Shown here piece after piece: positions 23,769 through 31,927 of a stretch of 60,162 nucleotides of DNA; the first letter of the stretch is position 1; every line of letters starts with the position of its first letter. This stretch comes from CAYNFP01 sp964492595 (GTDB lineage Bacteria > Bacillota_I > Bacilli_A > RF39 > UBA660). Made by a program: the position numbers and the translations under genes. The DNA lies in assembly GCA_964492595.1 (NCBI GenBank), contig CAZBKY010000001.1, positions 1-60,162 on the forward strand. Reading direction: 5' to 3'. The notes beneath the pieces were generated by a model that did no database searches, was not told where the DNA came from, and was given only the letters and a program-made list of their open reading frames with translations.

Positions 23769-24704
23769 TTAAAATTTATATCCATAATATTCTTCAAATG
23801 TAATATTGTTATTATAAATATATGTTGATAACTCCACTCCCACATATCTAAATCTCCATGGATAATAACTAAATCCAGTTATATTTTCTTTATCTTCGGG
23901 ATATCTTAAAATAAAGCCATATTTGTATGAATTTTCCATTAACCATATATGTTCTTCAGATTCATTTGGATTTGAAATAGTTTTATTATAAGGTTCTATA
24001 TCTAATCCCAATCCTGTTTGATAATCAGAATGCCCCGCTTTAGACACAAATGCATTTGCAGATGCCTCTCCATTAGAATTTTTGTAATTTTCATACGCTT
24101 TTAACTGATCTTCATAGCTTCTATAGCCTTGAGTAACCACTAACACATATCCGCTTTCCATCGCAGACTCTAACATACTTTTTAATGATTCTAATATAGA
24201 TTCACTTATATATTTACCTTTATAAGCATATCTGCTTGATACTTCAACTAAATCTGATGGCTCATAAGTTTCACTTAATTTATAATATTTATTTACCATC
24301 ATTAATTCTTTTTTAGAAGTATCAGTGGCAATTATTTCGTCATAAAAATCAATATTTGTATGTGTATTTACTTTAGTTACTATATCTGTTTCAGTAAGAT
24401 TTTTATTTTTATTATAATATTCCAAATATTCCTTTAATTTATCAAATCTAAAATATTTTTCTTTAGATAATGCGATTAAATTTTTAGAATAATCAATAGA
24501 TAAAATCTGAGAAATTTGTGAAATATCAAAGTTTGCCTTTATATAGCTCACTTCAATTTCTGAATATCCCTTCTCTTCTAATTTATATTCTATGGAATTA
24601 TGATGTTTCTTAATTAAACTAAAAATAGTAATAGCTCCTATAATTAATAATAATGCTATTATAACTCCAAATAATTTAAACTTGTTTAATTTTTTTACAA
24701 CCAT
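23769..24704 (-). CDS. VanY-like protein with degenerate active site (probable pseudoenzyme)
   Basis: 311 residues with an N-terminal membrane anchor (FGVIIALLLIIGAITIF) and the M15B fold clearly present (VVTQGYRSYEDQLKAYENY, YGFILRYPEDKENITGFSY). The zinc motif that reads SEHxTGLAxDI in active members is SDYQTGLGLDI here, losing the His ligand, and EPWHYRYVG has become YPWRFRYVG, losing both the catalytic Glu and the third His ligand. The DNA confirms TAT, TAT and AGA codons. It is uninterrupted, so it is maintained, perhaps as a peptidoglycan-binding protein. Confidence 0.85.
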   Translation of the reverse strand: MVVKKLNKFKLFGVIIALLLIIGAITIFSLIKKHHNSIEYKLEEKGYSEIEVSYIKANFDISQISQILSIDYSKNLIALSKEKYFRFDKLKEYLEYYNKNKNLTETDIVTKVNTHTNIDFYDEIIATDTSKKELMMVNKYYKLSETYEPSDLVEVSSRYAYKGKYISESILESLKSMLESAMESGYVLVVTQGYRSYEDQLKAYENYKNSNGEASANAFVSKAGHSDYQTGLGLDIEPYNKTISNPNESEEHIWLMENSYKYGFILRYPEDKENITGFSYYPWRFRYVGVELSTYIYNNNITFEEYYGYKF

Positions 24705-24820
24705 CTTACTCTCTACTTTCTATTTAATTATATAAAATTTTTTTAATTAACTCAATAACTCTTTTTACTCTTTTATTGTTTATAATTTTATGATATCTTA
24801 TTATTGAAAGAGGTAAAAAA

Positions 24821-25219
24821 ATGTTAAAAGAATTTAAAAAATTTATTTCAAGAGGAAATGTTATAGATTTAGCTGTAGGTGTTGTAATTGGAGCATCTTT
24901 CGGGAAAATCGTTACATCTTTGGTAGAAGATATCTTAATGCCTATAATTGGAGTTATAAGTGGAGGATTAGATTTCTCAAACTTAACTATAAGTATTAAA
25001 GATGCGACAATTAAATATGGAAATTTTATTCAAAATACAGTGGACTTCTTCATAGTTGCTTTTTGTATATTCATTTTTGTTAAATCTTTAAATAAACTCT
25101 TACATAAGAAAGAGGCTGAAAAACAACAACCTGCAAAGCATCCTCACCCTTCTGATGAAGTTAAATTATTAATGGACATAAAAAAAGAACTAGTAAAGCA
25201 AAATAAAAAGAGTAAATAA
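24821..25219 (+). CDS. mscL: Large-conductance mechanosensitive channel
   Basis: 132 residues, full length. The N-terminal helix and TM1 read EFKKFISRGNVIDLAVGVVIGASFGKIV (residues 4-31 region), with the usual ILMPIIG periplasmic entry; TM2 is FFIVAFCIFIFVKSLNKL, and the C-terminal helix LLMDIKKELVKQ forms the cytoplasmic bundle. It opens under membrane tension to release solutes on osmotic downshock. Convergent with sigH, stop to stop. Confidence 0.97.
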   Translation: MLKEFKKFISRGNVIDLAVGVVIGASFGKIVTSLVEDILMPIIGVISGGLDFSNLTISIKDATIKYGNFIQNTVDFFIVAFCIFIFVKSLNKLLHKKEAEKQQPAKHPHPSDEVKLLMDIKKELVKQNKKSK

Positions 25220-25831
25220 TCACTTAAAATTTAACTCTTTTTTTAATTTTTGTTTTAATCTAAACATAGTATTTTCAATACTTCGTTTATCTTTGTTTAG
25301 TATTTTACAAATTTCTTTATTTTCATAGCCTTCTATTTTTAAAGCAAACACTTTTAATTCAAATTTAGTTAATATATTTTTAGCTATATTCAGTATTTCT
25401 TCTGAACTCTCTTTATCTATCAATTCTACACTTGGATCTGATTTTTCATCTTTTACTATTTCATTAATATTTGTTATCTCACTTTCTGTAAGGCCTTCTA
25501 AAGAAACTGAATTATTTAAACTCTGATTTCTTTTTTTATTGCCTACTTTCAGTGCTGATTTTATGTGAGATTCAATACATACAGGAGCATAAGTGTAAAA
25601 CAATACATTTTTATTTACATTATATGTGTCAATTGCTTTTGATAAACCTATAAAACCTTCTTGTACCAAGTCTTTTTCTTCGATTCCAAATGAACTGGCA
25701 ATAAATATATATTTTTTAGCAATTGCATATACAATTCCAGTATATTTTTTTATTAATTCAAGTTTTGCCTCTTCACTAGATTCTGAGACTAAAAACAAAA
25801 GTTCATTATCATTTGCGCCTTCATACTTCAT
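25220..25831 (-). CDS. sigH: RNA polymerase sigma factor, SigH (Spo0H) type
   Basis: 203 residues. Region 2: GIEEKDLVQEGFIGLSKAIDTYN then YTYAPVCIESHIKSALK. Region 4: LTKFELKVFALKIEGYENKEICKILNKDKRSIENTMFRLKQK (split over residues ~150-195). SigH starts the sporulation programme and late-growth transcription. The gene follows rlmB by three bases, matching the rlmB-(yacP)-sigH order of Bacillus, which supports SigH over other small sigma-70 members; yacP is absent here. Confidence 0.85.
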   Translation of the reverse strand: MKYEGANDNELLFLVSESSEEAKLELIKKYTGIVYAIAKKYIFIASSFGIEEKDLVQEGFIGLSKAIDTYNVNKNVLFYTYAPVCIESHIKSALKVGNKKRNQSLNNSVSLEGLTESEITNINEIVKDEKSDPSVELIDKESSEEILNIAKNILTKFELKVFALKIEGYENKEICKILNKDKRSIENTMFRLKQKLKKELNFK

Positions 25832-25834
25832 ACA

Positions 25835-26530
25835 TTACCTCGTTTTCAATACTTCATAAATCATTATACCAGTTGCAACTGAAGCATTCAAACTGTTTGT
25901 TTTTCCTTTTATAGGAATTGAAGCTACAAAATCACAGGACTTTTTAACAATTTCTTTTAGCCCTTTGCCTTCACTGCCTATAACTAAAACTATCTTACCA
26001 TCATATTTTATTTTTGTATAATCCTCACCTTTTGAGTCTGTACCCACTATCCAAAACCCATTTTTCTTAAGTGAAGAAATCGCATTGTTCAAGTTAGATA
26101 CAATACATATTTTAGAATTTATCACTGCCCCGCTTGAGGTTTTCATAACTGTTGAATTAACTAATACATTACCTTTGTTTGGAACTATTATATAATCAAC
26201 TCCTGCACATTCACATGTTCTAATAATTGCTCCAAAATTATGGGGATCTTCTATATGATCCAGCATAACTATAAAATTGGCTTTCTCATCATCAAGTATA
26301 TGTTTTAAAACAATATAAAAATTTTCTTTTATGTCTAAAAGTATTCCCTGAGAATTATTTTCACACAATTTATCCATTTCATTCTTATCTTTATAAAAAA
26401 GGTTTACAGATTTATTTTTTATTAATTTTAATATTTCTTCTTCATTAAAATCTTTACTCACTGTTACACTTTTAATAAGTGCACTGCCTTTTAATAATTC
26501 TCTTGCAACATTTTTCCCATATACCAGCAT
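25835..26530 (-). CDS. rlmB: 23S rRNA (guanosine-2'-O-)methyltransferase
   Basis: 231 residues of the SPOUT/TrmH family. The N-terminal L30e-like RNA-binding part (VYGKNVARELLKG) is followed by the SPOUT domain with DHIEDPHNFGAIIRTCE (motif 1), VLVIGSEGKGL (motif 2) and SLNASVATGIMIYE (motif 3, knotted SAM site). Methylates G2251-equivalent in the peptidyl-transferase loop. SD GGGAGG precedes the ATG. Operon with sigH. Confidence 0.93.
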   Translation of the reverse strand: MLVYGKNVARELLKGSALIKSVTVSKDFNEEEILKLIKNKSVNLFYKDKNEMDKLCENNSQGILLDIKENFYIVLKHILDDEKANFIVMLDHIEDPHNFGAIIRTCECAGVDYIIVPNKGNVLVNSTVMKTSSGAVINSKICIVSNLNNAISSLKKNGFWIVGTDSKGEDYTKIKYDGKIVLVIGSEGKGLKEIVKKSCDFVASIPIKGKTNSLNASVATGIMIYEVLKTR

Positions 26531-26546
26531 GTTCCCTCCCTGAATT

Positions 26547-27443
26547 CTATAAATCTTTCATGTCACTTTTAGCACTTACTGCAGCGATAGCCCCTTCTGA
26601 AGCAGCAGTCACAATTTGATATAAACTCTTCTTAACTGTATCACCTGCAGCATATATCCCTTTTATTTTGGTTCTCATATTTTCATCTACACTTATATAA
26701 TTATCTTCTGTTAAAATACCAAGTTTTAATAAGTAAGATGTACTAGGTTCAAATCCAACATAAACAAACACGCCATCTATTTCTAATTTTTCTCCATTTT
26801 CAAGTTCTACTCCATTAACTTTATTATCTACTTCCAGTATTTTTTTAATTTTGCTTTTAAGTTTAACTTTTATATTTGATTTTTCTTTAGCTTTGTCCTG
26901 TAATGCAACCTCAGCTCTACATTCCTCGCTTCTATTTAAAATAGTAACTTCGCTTGCAAAGTCTGATAAATATACTGCCTCTTCAAAAGCAGAATTTCCT
27001 CCTCCAACAACTACAACTTTTTTACCTTTATATAAAGGAGCATCACATATGGCACAGTAGCTTATTCCTTTGCCTTCATATTTATCTTCACCTTCTATAT
27101 CTATTTTTCTAGGACGTCTTCCCCCGCAAAATATTATAGCTTTTGCATAATAAGTCCCTTCAGTTGTTATAACCACCTTTTTCCCGTTTTCTATTATTAC
27201 ATCTTCAACTTCTTCTATTCTATAAGGTATTTGTTGCTCCTGAGTATGAAAAAACATTTTAGCCGCTAAATCTGCACCACTTATTTTCTCATATCCTAAA
27301 TAGTTATCAACCATATTTGTCTTTGCTATTAATCCTCCTGGTGAAGCCTTTTCAAACATAATTACATTTAATCCACTTCTTTTAGCATAAACCGCCGCAT
27401 TCATTCCAGCGGGTCCCATACCAATTACTATTACATCATACAT
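26547..27443 (-). CDS. trxB: Thioredoxin reductase
   Basis: 298 residues. FAD-binding GMGPAGMNAAVYAKRSG at the N-terminus, the NADPH-domain glycine motif GGGNSAFEEAVYL, and the redox pair in SYCAICDAPL (about Cys131 and Cys134; CAIC rather than the usual CATC). The C-terminal AAGDTVKKSLYQIVTAASEG binds FAD. Reduces thioredoxin with NADPH. It lies 16 bases ahead of rlmB and is probably transcribed with it. Confidence 0.92.
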   Translation of the reverse strand: MYDVIVIGMGPAGMNAAVYAKRSGLNVIMFEKASPGGLIAKTNMVDNYLGYEKISGADLAAKMFFHTQEQQIPYRIEEVEDVIIENGKKVVITTEGTYYAKAIIFCGGRRPRKIDIEGEDKYEGKGISYCAICDAPLYKGKKVVVVGGGNSAFEEAVYLSDFASEVTILNRSEECRAEVALQDKAKEKSNIKVKLKSKIKKILEVDNKVNGVELENGEKLEIDGVFVYVGFEPSTSYLLKLGILTEDNYISVDENMRTKIKGIYAAGDTVKKSLYQIVTAASEGAIAAVSAKSDMKDL

Positions 27444-27509
27444 CTTATTTTTCTCTTCTTTCTTTATTTTATTTTTTTATATTTTTAAACTAATATTATT
27501 TAAATCTCT

Positions 27510-28319
27510 TTAATACATCAGTTTCTCAGACTTATTATTATATAAACTGCTTTTATCTTTGTTTTTTGCTTTTACCAGCAGCACTATATATGCCCCCACA
27601 AAAAATACTACACTAGCTACTTGAGCAACTCTTATATTCCCGATAAGAAGACTGTCAACTCTATATTTTTCTATAAAAAACCTTCCTAAAGAATACCACA
27701 TTAAATATAAACATACAATCTGTCCTTTTTTTATTGATTTTATTCTTCTTAATAAAAGCAATATCAAAAATCCTAACCCACACCATAATGATTCAAAATA
27801 AAACATAGGCAAGTAATAATATCCATTTATATTCATTCCTTTTATTACAAATTCCGGTATATATAATTCCTTTAACATTTTATAACTTGATACCACACCA
27901 TAAGCTTCACTGTTAAAAAAATTCCCCCATCTTCCGATAGCCTGAGAAAGTAATAAAAAAGGTGCAAAGATATCAAGTATTTTCCCTGAACTGAATTTAT
28001 ACTTTTTAGAGTATATAATTACAGTTAAAGCTCCAAATATAATCGCTCCATGTATCGCAAGCCCCCCATTCCACGTTTTATATATCTCCTCTAAATTTTT
28101 TGAATAATAATTCCAGTTAAATATTACATAATAAAGCCTTGCTCCTATTATACCCAAAATTACTGTCCAGAAAATTATATTTATTATAAAATTTTTATCT
28201 ATTTTAAATCTTTTGGCTTCTATCATTATTCCAAAATAGCTTATAACCATACCCAAAAGTATTAAAGCGCTATACCATTTTATTTCAAAACTGCCAATTG
28301 TAATCAATACTGAATCCAT
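27510..28319 (-). CDS. lgt: Prolipoprotein diacylglyceryl transferase
   Basis: 269 residues, seven predicted membrane helices. Signature segments: WNGGLAIHGAIIFG (catalytic His region) and GRWGNFFNSEAYG (family signature), plus LYLMWYSLGRFFIEKYRVD. It moves diacylglycerol from phosphatidylglycerol to the lipobox cysteine of preprolipoproteins; several such proteins (PrsA, GerKC) are in this window. Start overlaps the stop of the upstream membrane protein. Confidence 0.95.
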   Translation of the reverse strand: MDSVLITIGSFEIKWYSALILLGMVISYFGIMIEAKRFKIDKNFIINIIFWTVILGIIGARLYYVIFNWNYYSKNLEEIYKTWNGGLAIHGAIIFGALTVIIYSKKYKFSSGKILDIFAPFLLLSQAIGRWGNFFNSEAYGVVSSYKMLKELYIPEFVIKGMNINGYYYLPMFYFESLWCGLGFLILLLLRRIKSIKKGQIVCLYLMWYSLGRFFIEKYRVDSLLIGNIRVAQVASVVFFVGAYIVLLVKAKNKDKSSLYNNKSEKLMY

Positions 28320-28744
28320 TATTTCATCCTTCCCATTAAAGGCTTAATCACTGATCTATCAAAGATTATTCTAAGGATACTTATAAAAATTGAAACTAAA
28401 AATGGTACTAGAAAACCTTCAATATCAAAATGGCTCCCTAAAAGTAAACCTGTAATTTTTAAAATAATTATATTAACTACGGGATAAAATATACCGAGAG
28501 TACTGATAGTTAAAGGTAATGTAATATAAATAAGAATAGGCTTAATAAAAACATTTAAAGCTGATATTATAAGTGAAGCTAACACTGCCCAATAAAAACT
28601 ATCTATGTGAAAACCTTTAAATGTGTTATTAGCTATTAAAAGTATTATTGCATACACAAAAATACCTAATATAAATTCTATTAATGAATATTTATAAACT
28701 TGTTTTTGTTTTTCCCCCTCTATTACATAAACTTTATTTTTCAT
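28319..28744 (-). CDS. Small membrane protein, YvlD / phage holin family 4 type
   Basis: 141 residues with four hydrophobic helices (LIEFILGIFVYAIILLI, FYWAVLASLIISALNVFIKP, LTISTLGIFYPVVNIIIL, FLVPFLVSIFISILRII). The segment ALNVFIKPILIYITLPLTI with the following LG is typical of the YvlD family. Function is not established; members often sit beside cell-envelope genes. It overlaps lgt by one base and is probably its operon partner. Confidence 0.7.
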   Translation of the reverse strand: MKNKVYVIEGEKQKQVYKYSLIEFILGIFVYAIILLIANNTFKGFHIDSFYWAVLASLIISALNVFIKPILIYITLPLTISTLGIFYPVVNIIILKITGLLLGSHFDIEGFLVPFLVSIFISILRIIFDRSVIKPLMGRMK

Positions 28745-28856
28745 ATAATCCTCTTTTATTATTTTACCAAATCTTATATATAAAAGTCTATTAAAAATAA
28801 ACTAAAATTTTAGATTAAAATTTTAGATACAAAAACTAAAAAGTTTTTATTTCATA

Positions 28857-28884
28857 TTAAAAAAGAGGAAATTCCTCTTTTTTA
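28857..28884 (-). terminator. Terminator of the yjcZ pair
   Basis: AAAAAAGAGGAA-TTTCCTCTTTTTT on the minus strand, overlapping the stop of the second yjcZ gene. The rest of 28745-28856 is AT-rich, with two ATTTTAGAT-type palindromes and no gene. Confidence 0.75.
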
Positions 28885-29004
28885 CCACCCTACAAAAGCT
28901 CCAAAAATTATAGCCAATAAGATGAATAATATTAGTATAATAAAGAAACTATTTCCGTAAGAACCACTACCACATCCTGTACCGCAAGTTCCACAACCAG
29001 TCAC
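28882..29004 (-). CDS. YjcZ-type small sporulation membrane peptide
   Basis: 40 residues: a Cys/Gly-rich head (MTGCGTCGTGCGSGSYGN) followed by one hydrophobic helix and a C-terminal GAFVGW. This head-plus-helix layout with the GAF ending is that of the YjcZ family of tiny spore-associated peptides. The start is GTG at 29004 with a perfect AAGGAGGTG SD. It follows the sister gene by 17 bases. Confidence 0.75.
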   Translation of the reverse strand: MTGCGTCGTGCGSGSYGNSFFIILILFILLAIIFGAFVGW

Positions 29005-29021
29005 TTATAAACACCTCCTTA

Positions 29022-29132
29022 TTAAATGAATGCACCTAATATGATTACTAATAAAATAAATAGTACTAGGGCAAAAGCTGCACCTGAAAATCCGCTTCCG
29101 CATGGATTTTTACAACCACATCCTGTATTCAT
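29022..29132 (-). CDS. YjcZ-type small sporulation membrane peptide
   Basis: 36 residues: MNTGCGCKNPCGSGFSG head, then the helix AAFALVLFILLVIILGAFI. The GFSG-to-LFILLVIILGAF pattern is the classic YjcZ signature. SD AAGGAGG before the ATG. First gene of a two-gene unit with a SigK-like promoter. Confidence 0.8.
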   Translation of the reverse strand: MNTGCGCKNPCGSGFSGAAFALVLFILLVIILGAFI

Positions 29133-29163
29133 ACTACATTCCTCCTTTTTCTCTTTACACTTT

Positions 29164-29190
29164 TATTTTATGGGAGATTTAAAATTGTGT
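29164..29190 (-). promoter_or_regulatory. SigK-type promoter of the yjcZ pair
   Basis: CATAAAATA (29172-29164) on the minus strand matches CATANNNTA, with AC (29190-29189) 16 bases upstream as the SigK -35. Same -10 and same spacing as the cotD-like promoter at 34658. Confidence 0.55.
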
Positions 29191-29253
29191 GAGTGCTTAT
29201 TATTGTATTTTTATTCCTTTTTTGTTATTATAAAAGCTATGAGGAGGATTTTT

Positions 29254-30210
29254 ATGAAAAAAATTTTATTATTTACTTTATGTTTTATATTATTAACCGG
29301 GTGTGGAGATGTAAAACTGGCTAATGGAGAAAAGGCTGTAGTAAGCTTTAGTAATAATGATGGCATCAGTTCAGATGAACTTTATAAAGAACTAAAGAAA
29401 AATTATGCAGCGGAGTCACTTATCAATATGATAGATACATATCTTTTAGCTAAAGAATATAAAGTGAGTACCGATGAAAAAAACTATATAAGTGAAATAA
29501 TTGAAAGTGTAAAAGATTATGCAAAAGAAAACAATATGGAATATATGGATTATATTTCTCAAAGTTATGGAATATATTCAGAAAGCGAATTTAAAGACTA
29601 TATCGCACTGAATTATAAAAGAAATCTTTGGATTAAAGACTGGAACAAAACTCAAGTATCAGATAAAGAGATAGAAGAGTACTATAAAAATGTTACAGTT
29701 GGCGATGTTGAGGCGAGTCATATTCTTATTTCAAATAAAGCCACTGATGATATGACCGATGATGAGAAAGAAAGACTGGAAAAAGAAGCTTTAGAAACAG
29801 CGAAAAGCATAATTAAAAAATTAGACAAAGGTGAAGATTTTGCGACTTTAGCTAAGCAGTATTCTGATGATGAAGGAAGTGCATCTGAAGGAGGAAGTTT
29901 AGGTTATTTCAACAGAGGCAAAATGAAAGAATCTTTCGAAGAGGCCGCGATTAATTTGGAAGTAGGAAAATATAGCAAAACTCCTGTCAAAACTTCATAT
30001 GGATATCATATTATTTATAAAACTGATCAAAAAGAAAAACCAGCGCTTTTGGATGTTAAAAGCGACATAATAGAATCTATATCAAAAGAATTATTAAACA
30101 CAGATTCTACCATACCGGCTAGGGCTTTAATAGCTTTAAGAGATAAATATAACATGAAAATTAAAGATTCTGAATTAAAAGCAAAATATGACAAATTAAT
30201 GTCACAATAA
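29254..30210 (+). CDS. prsA: PrsA-type foldase lipoprotein (parvulin peptidyl-prolyl isomerase)
   Basis: 318 residues. Signal peptide with lipobox LLTGC (Cys ~19), an N-terminal helical chaperone part, and a parvulin domain from about residue 153: ASHILISNK, GEDFATLAKQYSDD, GGSLGYFNRGKM, TSYGYHIIYK. It helps exported proteins fold outside the membrane. The open frame extends further left, but ATG 29254 with GAGGAGG ahead begins the signal peptide. Processing would need the Lgt encoded 1 kb away. Ends in a terminator. Confidence 0.93.
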   Translation: MKKILLFTLCFILLTGCGDVKLANGEKAVVSFSNNDGISSDELYKELKKNYAAESLINMIDTYLLAKEYKVSTDEKNYISEIIESVKDYAKENNMEYMDYISQSYGIYSESEFKDYIALNYKRNLWIKDWNKTQVSDKEIEEYYKNVTVGDVEASHILISNKATDDMTDDEKERLEKEALETAKSIIKKLDKGEDFATLAKQYSDDEGSASEGGSLGYFNRGKMKESFEEAAINLEVGKYSKTPVKTSYGYHIIYKTDQKEKPALLDVKSDIIESISKELLNTDSTIPARALIALRDKYNMKIKDSELKAKYDKLMSQ

Positions 30211-30234
30211 AAGAGTTCCCTAAACTCTTTTTTA
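30209..30234. terminator. Bidirectional terminator, prsA / NADAR-like gene
   Basis: AAAAGAGTT-CCCT-AAACTCTTTTTTATTT, between two convergent genes. Confidence 0.7.
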
Positions 30235-30852
30235 TTTCAACTCACTTCTTACTCTTGTTAATGCTTTAATAACCTGATTCCTATCGTTTACTTTATTTTC
30301 TATGCAGTATCTAAGAGCATATAGTCTGCTAATATATTCTGTCCGGGTTAAAGTTGTATAATCAGTATTATTTTCACCTATAGTATGATCTAATTTTTTA
30401 CTACTAGAATTTGAAATATTATTTTTATATATTGGGTTTTGAAAAGCACAATAATATAATTCATCTAAATATTGTTGATATTCCTCACTAAATCGGCTTA
30501 TTTTTCCTGAAGGAGTAAATAATATTCCATCTTTTTGCCAAGCATACGGATTCATACCTCTTAAATGATAAGCATCAACACCGCTATATTCGTAGCAAGC
30601 TTCTCTTATAGACTTATCTTTATATTTAAGCGCTTGAATTGCAGACTCTATAGAATGAACTGTGAATCCAAAATAATCAAATTTATATGGATACAGATTT
30701 GATAAAACTCTTGCTTCGGTTTCCATTGATTTATAACTTATATCAATATAGCTTTCAGTCACTTTAAGTTTTTCGTTTTTTTCATTAAATTCTATTTTAA
30801 TTGGAATAATAATACCATTTTCTACTTCTCTATTTTTTAAAATCCTATCCAT
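30232..30852 (-). CDS. NADAR-like protein (possible N-glycosidase)
   Basis: 206 residues. Residues ~50-77 read LSNLYPYKFDYFGFTVHSIE then SAIQALKY, which resembles the NADAR/YbiA motif (LSNFYP.PF..dG..y.s.E...qa.K) including the conserved Glu (~69). The rest (MNPYAWQKDGILFTPSG, YQQYLDELYYCAFQNP) is compatible but not diagnostic. NADAR enzymes cleave N-glycosidic bonds in ADP-ribose or riboflavin-pathway compounds. ATG 30852 after GGGGGGAG is chosen over ATG 30867. Just downstream of recX. A divergent or different family remains possible. Confidence 0.5.
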   Translation of the reverse strand: MDRILKNREVENGIIIPIKIEFNEKNEKLKVTESYIDISYKSMETEARVLSNLYPYKFDYFGFTVHSIESAIQALKYKDKSIREACYEYSGVDAYHLRGMNPYAWQKDGILFTPSGKISRFSEEYQQYLDELYYCAFQNPIYKNNISNSSSKKLDHTIGENNTDYTTLTRTEYISRLYALRYCIENKVNDRNQVIKALTRVRSELK

Positions 30853-30871
30853 TTTCTCCCCCCCCATAAGA

Positions 30872-31627
30872 TTAAAAATCTTGTTTCATATCGTTATAAT
30901 TATAACCTTTTGCCCTTAAATAAACAATTATTTTATTATCCAGTTCAATTCCTTGATATTTTTTAGAAAACTTTTTATATGCTTTTTTATATTCAAGTTT
31001 TAAATTATCTTCATCATTTATACTTATATTTTCTAATTCTTCTGCAATTATTTCTCTGTCGTAGCCTTTAATATATAAATCATACATTATTTTTTGCTTT
31101 AAAATACCAGATGAATATTTTTTGTTTAAATTAACCGCTTTACAAATATGCTTTCTTATTTTATCTTTCCATACATCACTTTCTATTTCATTTATATGTT
31201 TATCTATAAGATTTTCACAAATTCCCATATTTATTAAATTGCTCTTTATCTTATAAGGCCCATCATTCTTTAGATTAACAGAATCATTTATAAAAGCCTC
31301 TATGTAAACTGTTTCATTCAAATATCCGTGAGCTTCCAATCTTTCTATTGCTCTATCTATAAGATCTGCTGAAAATGATTTATTTTCAAGATAAATTATT
31401 AATTCCTTTTTACTTCTTAATTTTATAGATATATATTTTAGTGCTACATTATAAACCTCATAGAATTTATTTTCTTCTATAATACTTTCAAGTTTACTTA
31501 TACTGATATTAGGATTTGTTAGCAGATTATATTTTAAAATGACATCCTCATATAAAATAAATTCAGAATCATCTAAGTATACTTTGTATTTATCCATACC
31601 GACTTTTTTAAATTTTATTATATCCAT
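30872..31627 (-). CDS. recX: RecX regulatory protein
   Basis: 251 residues. RecX inhibits and tunes RecA filaments. The family is built of three-helix repeats; seen here are ALKYISIKLRSKKELIIYLE, then AIERLEAHGYLNETVYIEAF and LINMGICENLIDKHI. The N-terminal DYKVYLDDSEFILYEDV-type beta part is also as in Bacillota RecX. Downstream of rpoZ and just before the NADAR-like gene on the same strand. Confidence 0.88.
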   Translation of the reverse strand: MDIIKFKKVGMDKYKVYLDDSEFILYEDVILKYNLLTNPNISISKLESIIEENKFYEVYNVALKYISIKLRSKKELIIYLENKSFSADLIDRAIERLEAHGYLNETVYIEAFINDSVNLKNDGPYKIKSNLINMGICENLIDKHINEIESDVWKDKIRKHICKAVNLNKKYSSGILKQKIMYDLYIKGYDREIIAEELENISINDEDNLKLEYKKAYKKFSKKYQGIELDNKIIVYLRAKGYNYNDMKQDF

Positions 31628-31654
31628 AATTACCTCATAAAAAACAAAAAAGAT

Positions 31655-31855
31655 TTAATTTATTTTTATTGTAACTAAACCCTTTTCTATCTCTTCTAAT
31701 CCTCTGCCTATCTCTTTTGATGACTTATAATCTGTTTCTTTCATTTGATAATGATTCTTTGTAAGCATTTCTTTGGCTCTTATTGAAACAACATGCACGA
31801 GCTTATATTTAGAATCAATAATATTTAGTAATTTATCAATAGAAGGATATATCAC
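31655..31855 (-). CDS. rpoZ: RNA polymerase omega subunit
   Basis: 66 residues beginning IYPSIDKLLNIIDSKYKLV, the omega signature, followed by RAKEML and a short C-terminal tail (EEIEKGLVTIKI). Omega helps assemble RNA polymerase. I prefer the GTG at 31855 (ten bases after AGGAG, start in register with the family) to the GTG at 31864, which lies almost in the SD. The usual neighbour gmk is not here. Confidence 0.85.
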   Translation of the reverse strand: MIYPSIDKLLNIIDSKYKLVHVVSIRAKEMLTKNHYQMKETDYKSSKEIGRGLEEIEKGLVTIKIN

Positions 31856-31927
31856 ATTTATCACTCTCCTACTATAAATATACTTTATTTAATTTTCTCT
31901 AGCAATCAATTTGACATTTATTTACAT

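Noticed and set aside
28797..28850. ATTTTAGAT palindromes as operator or CRISPR-like repeats
   Set aside because: Only two short copies in very AT-rich DNA with no regular spacing; no CRISPR array or cas gene in the window.
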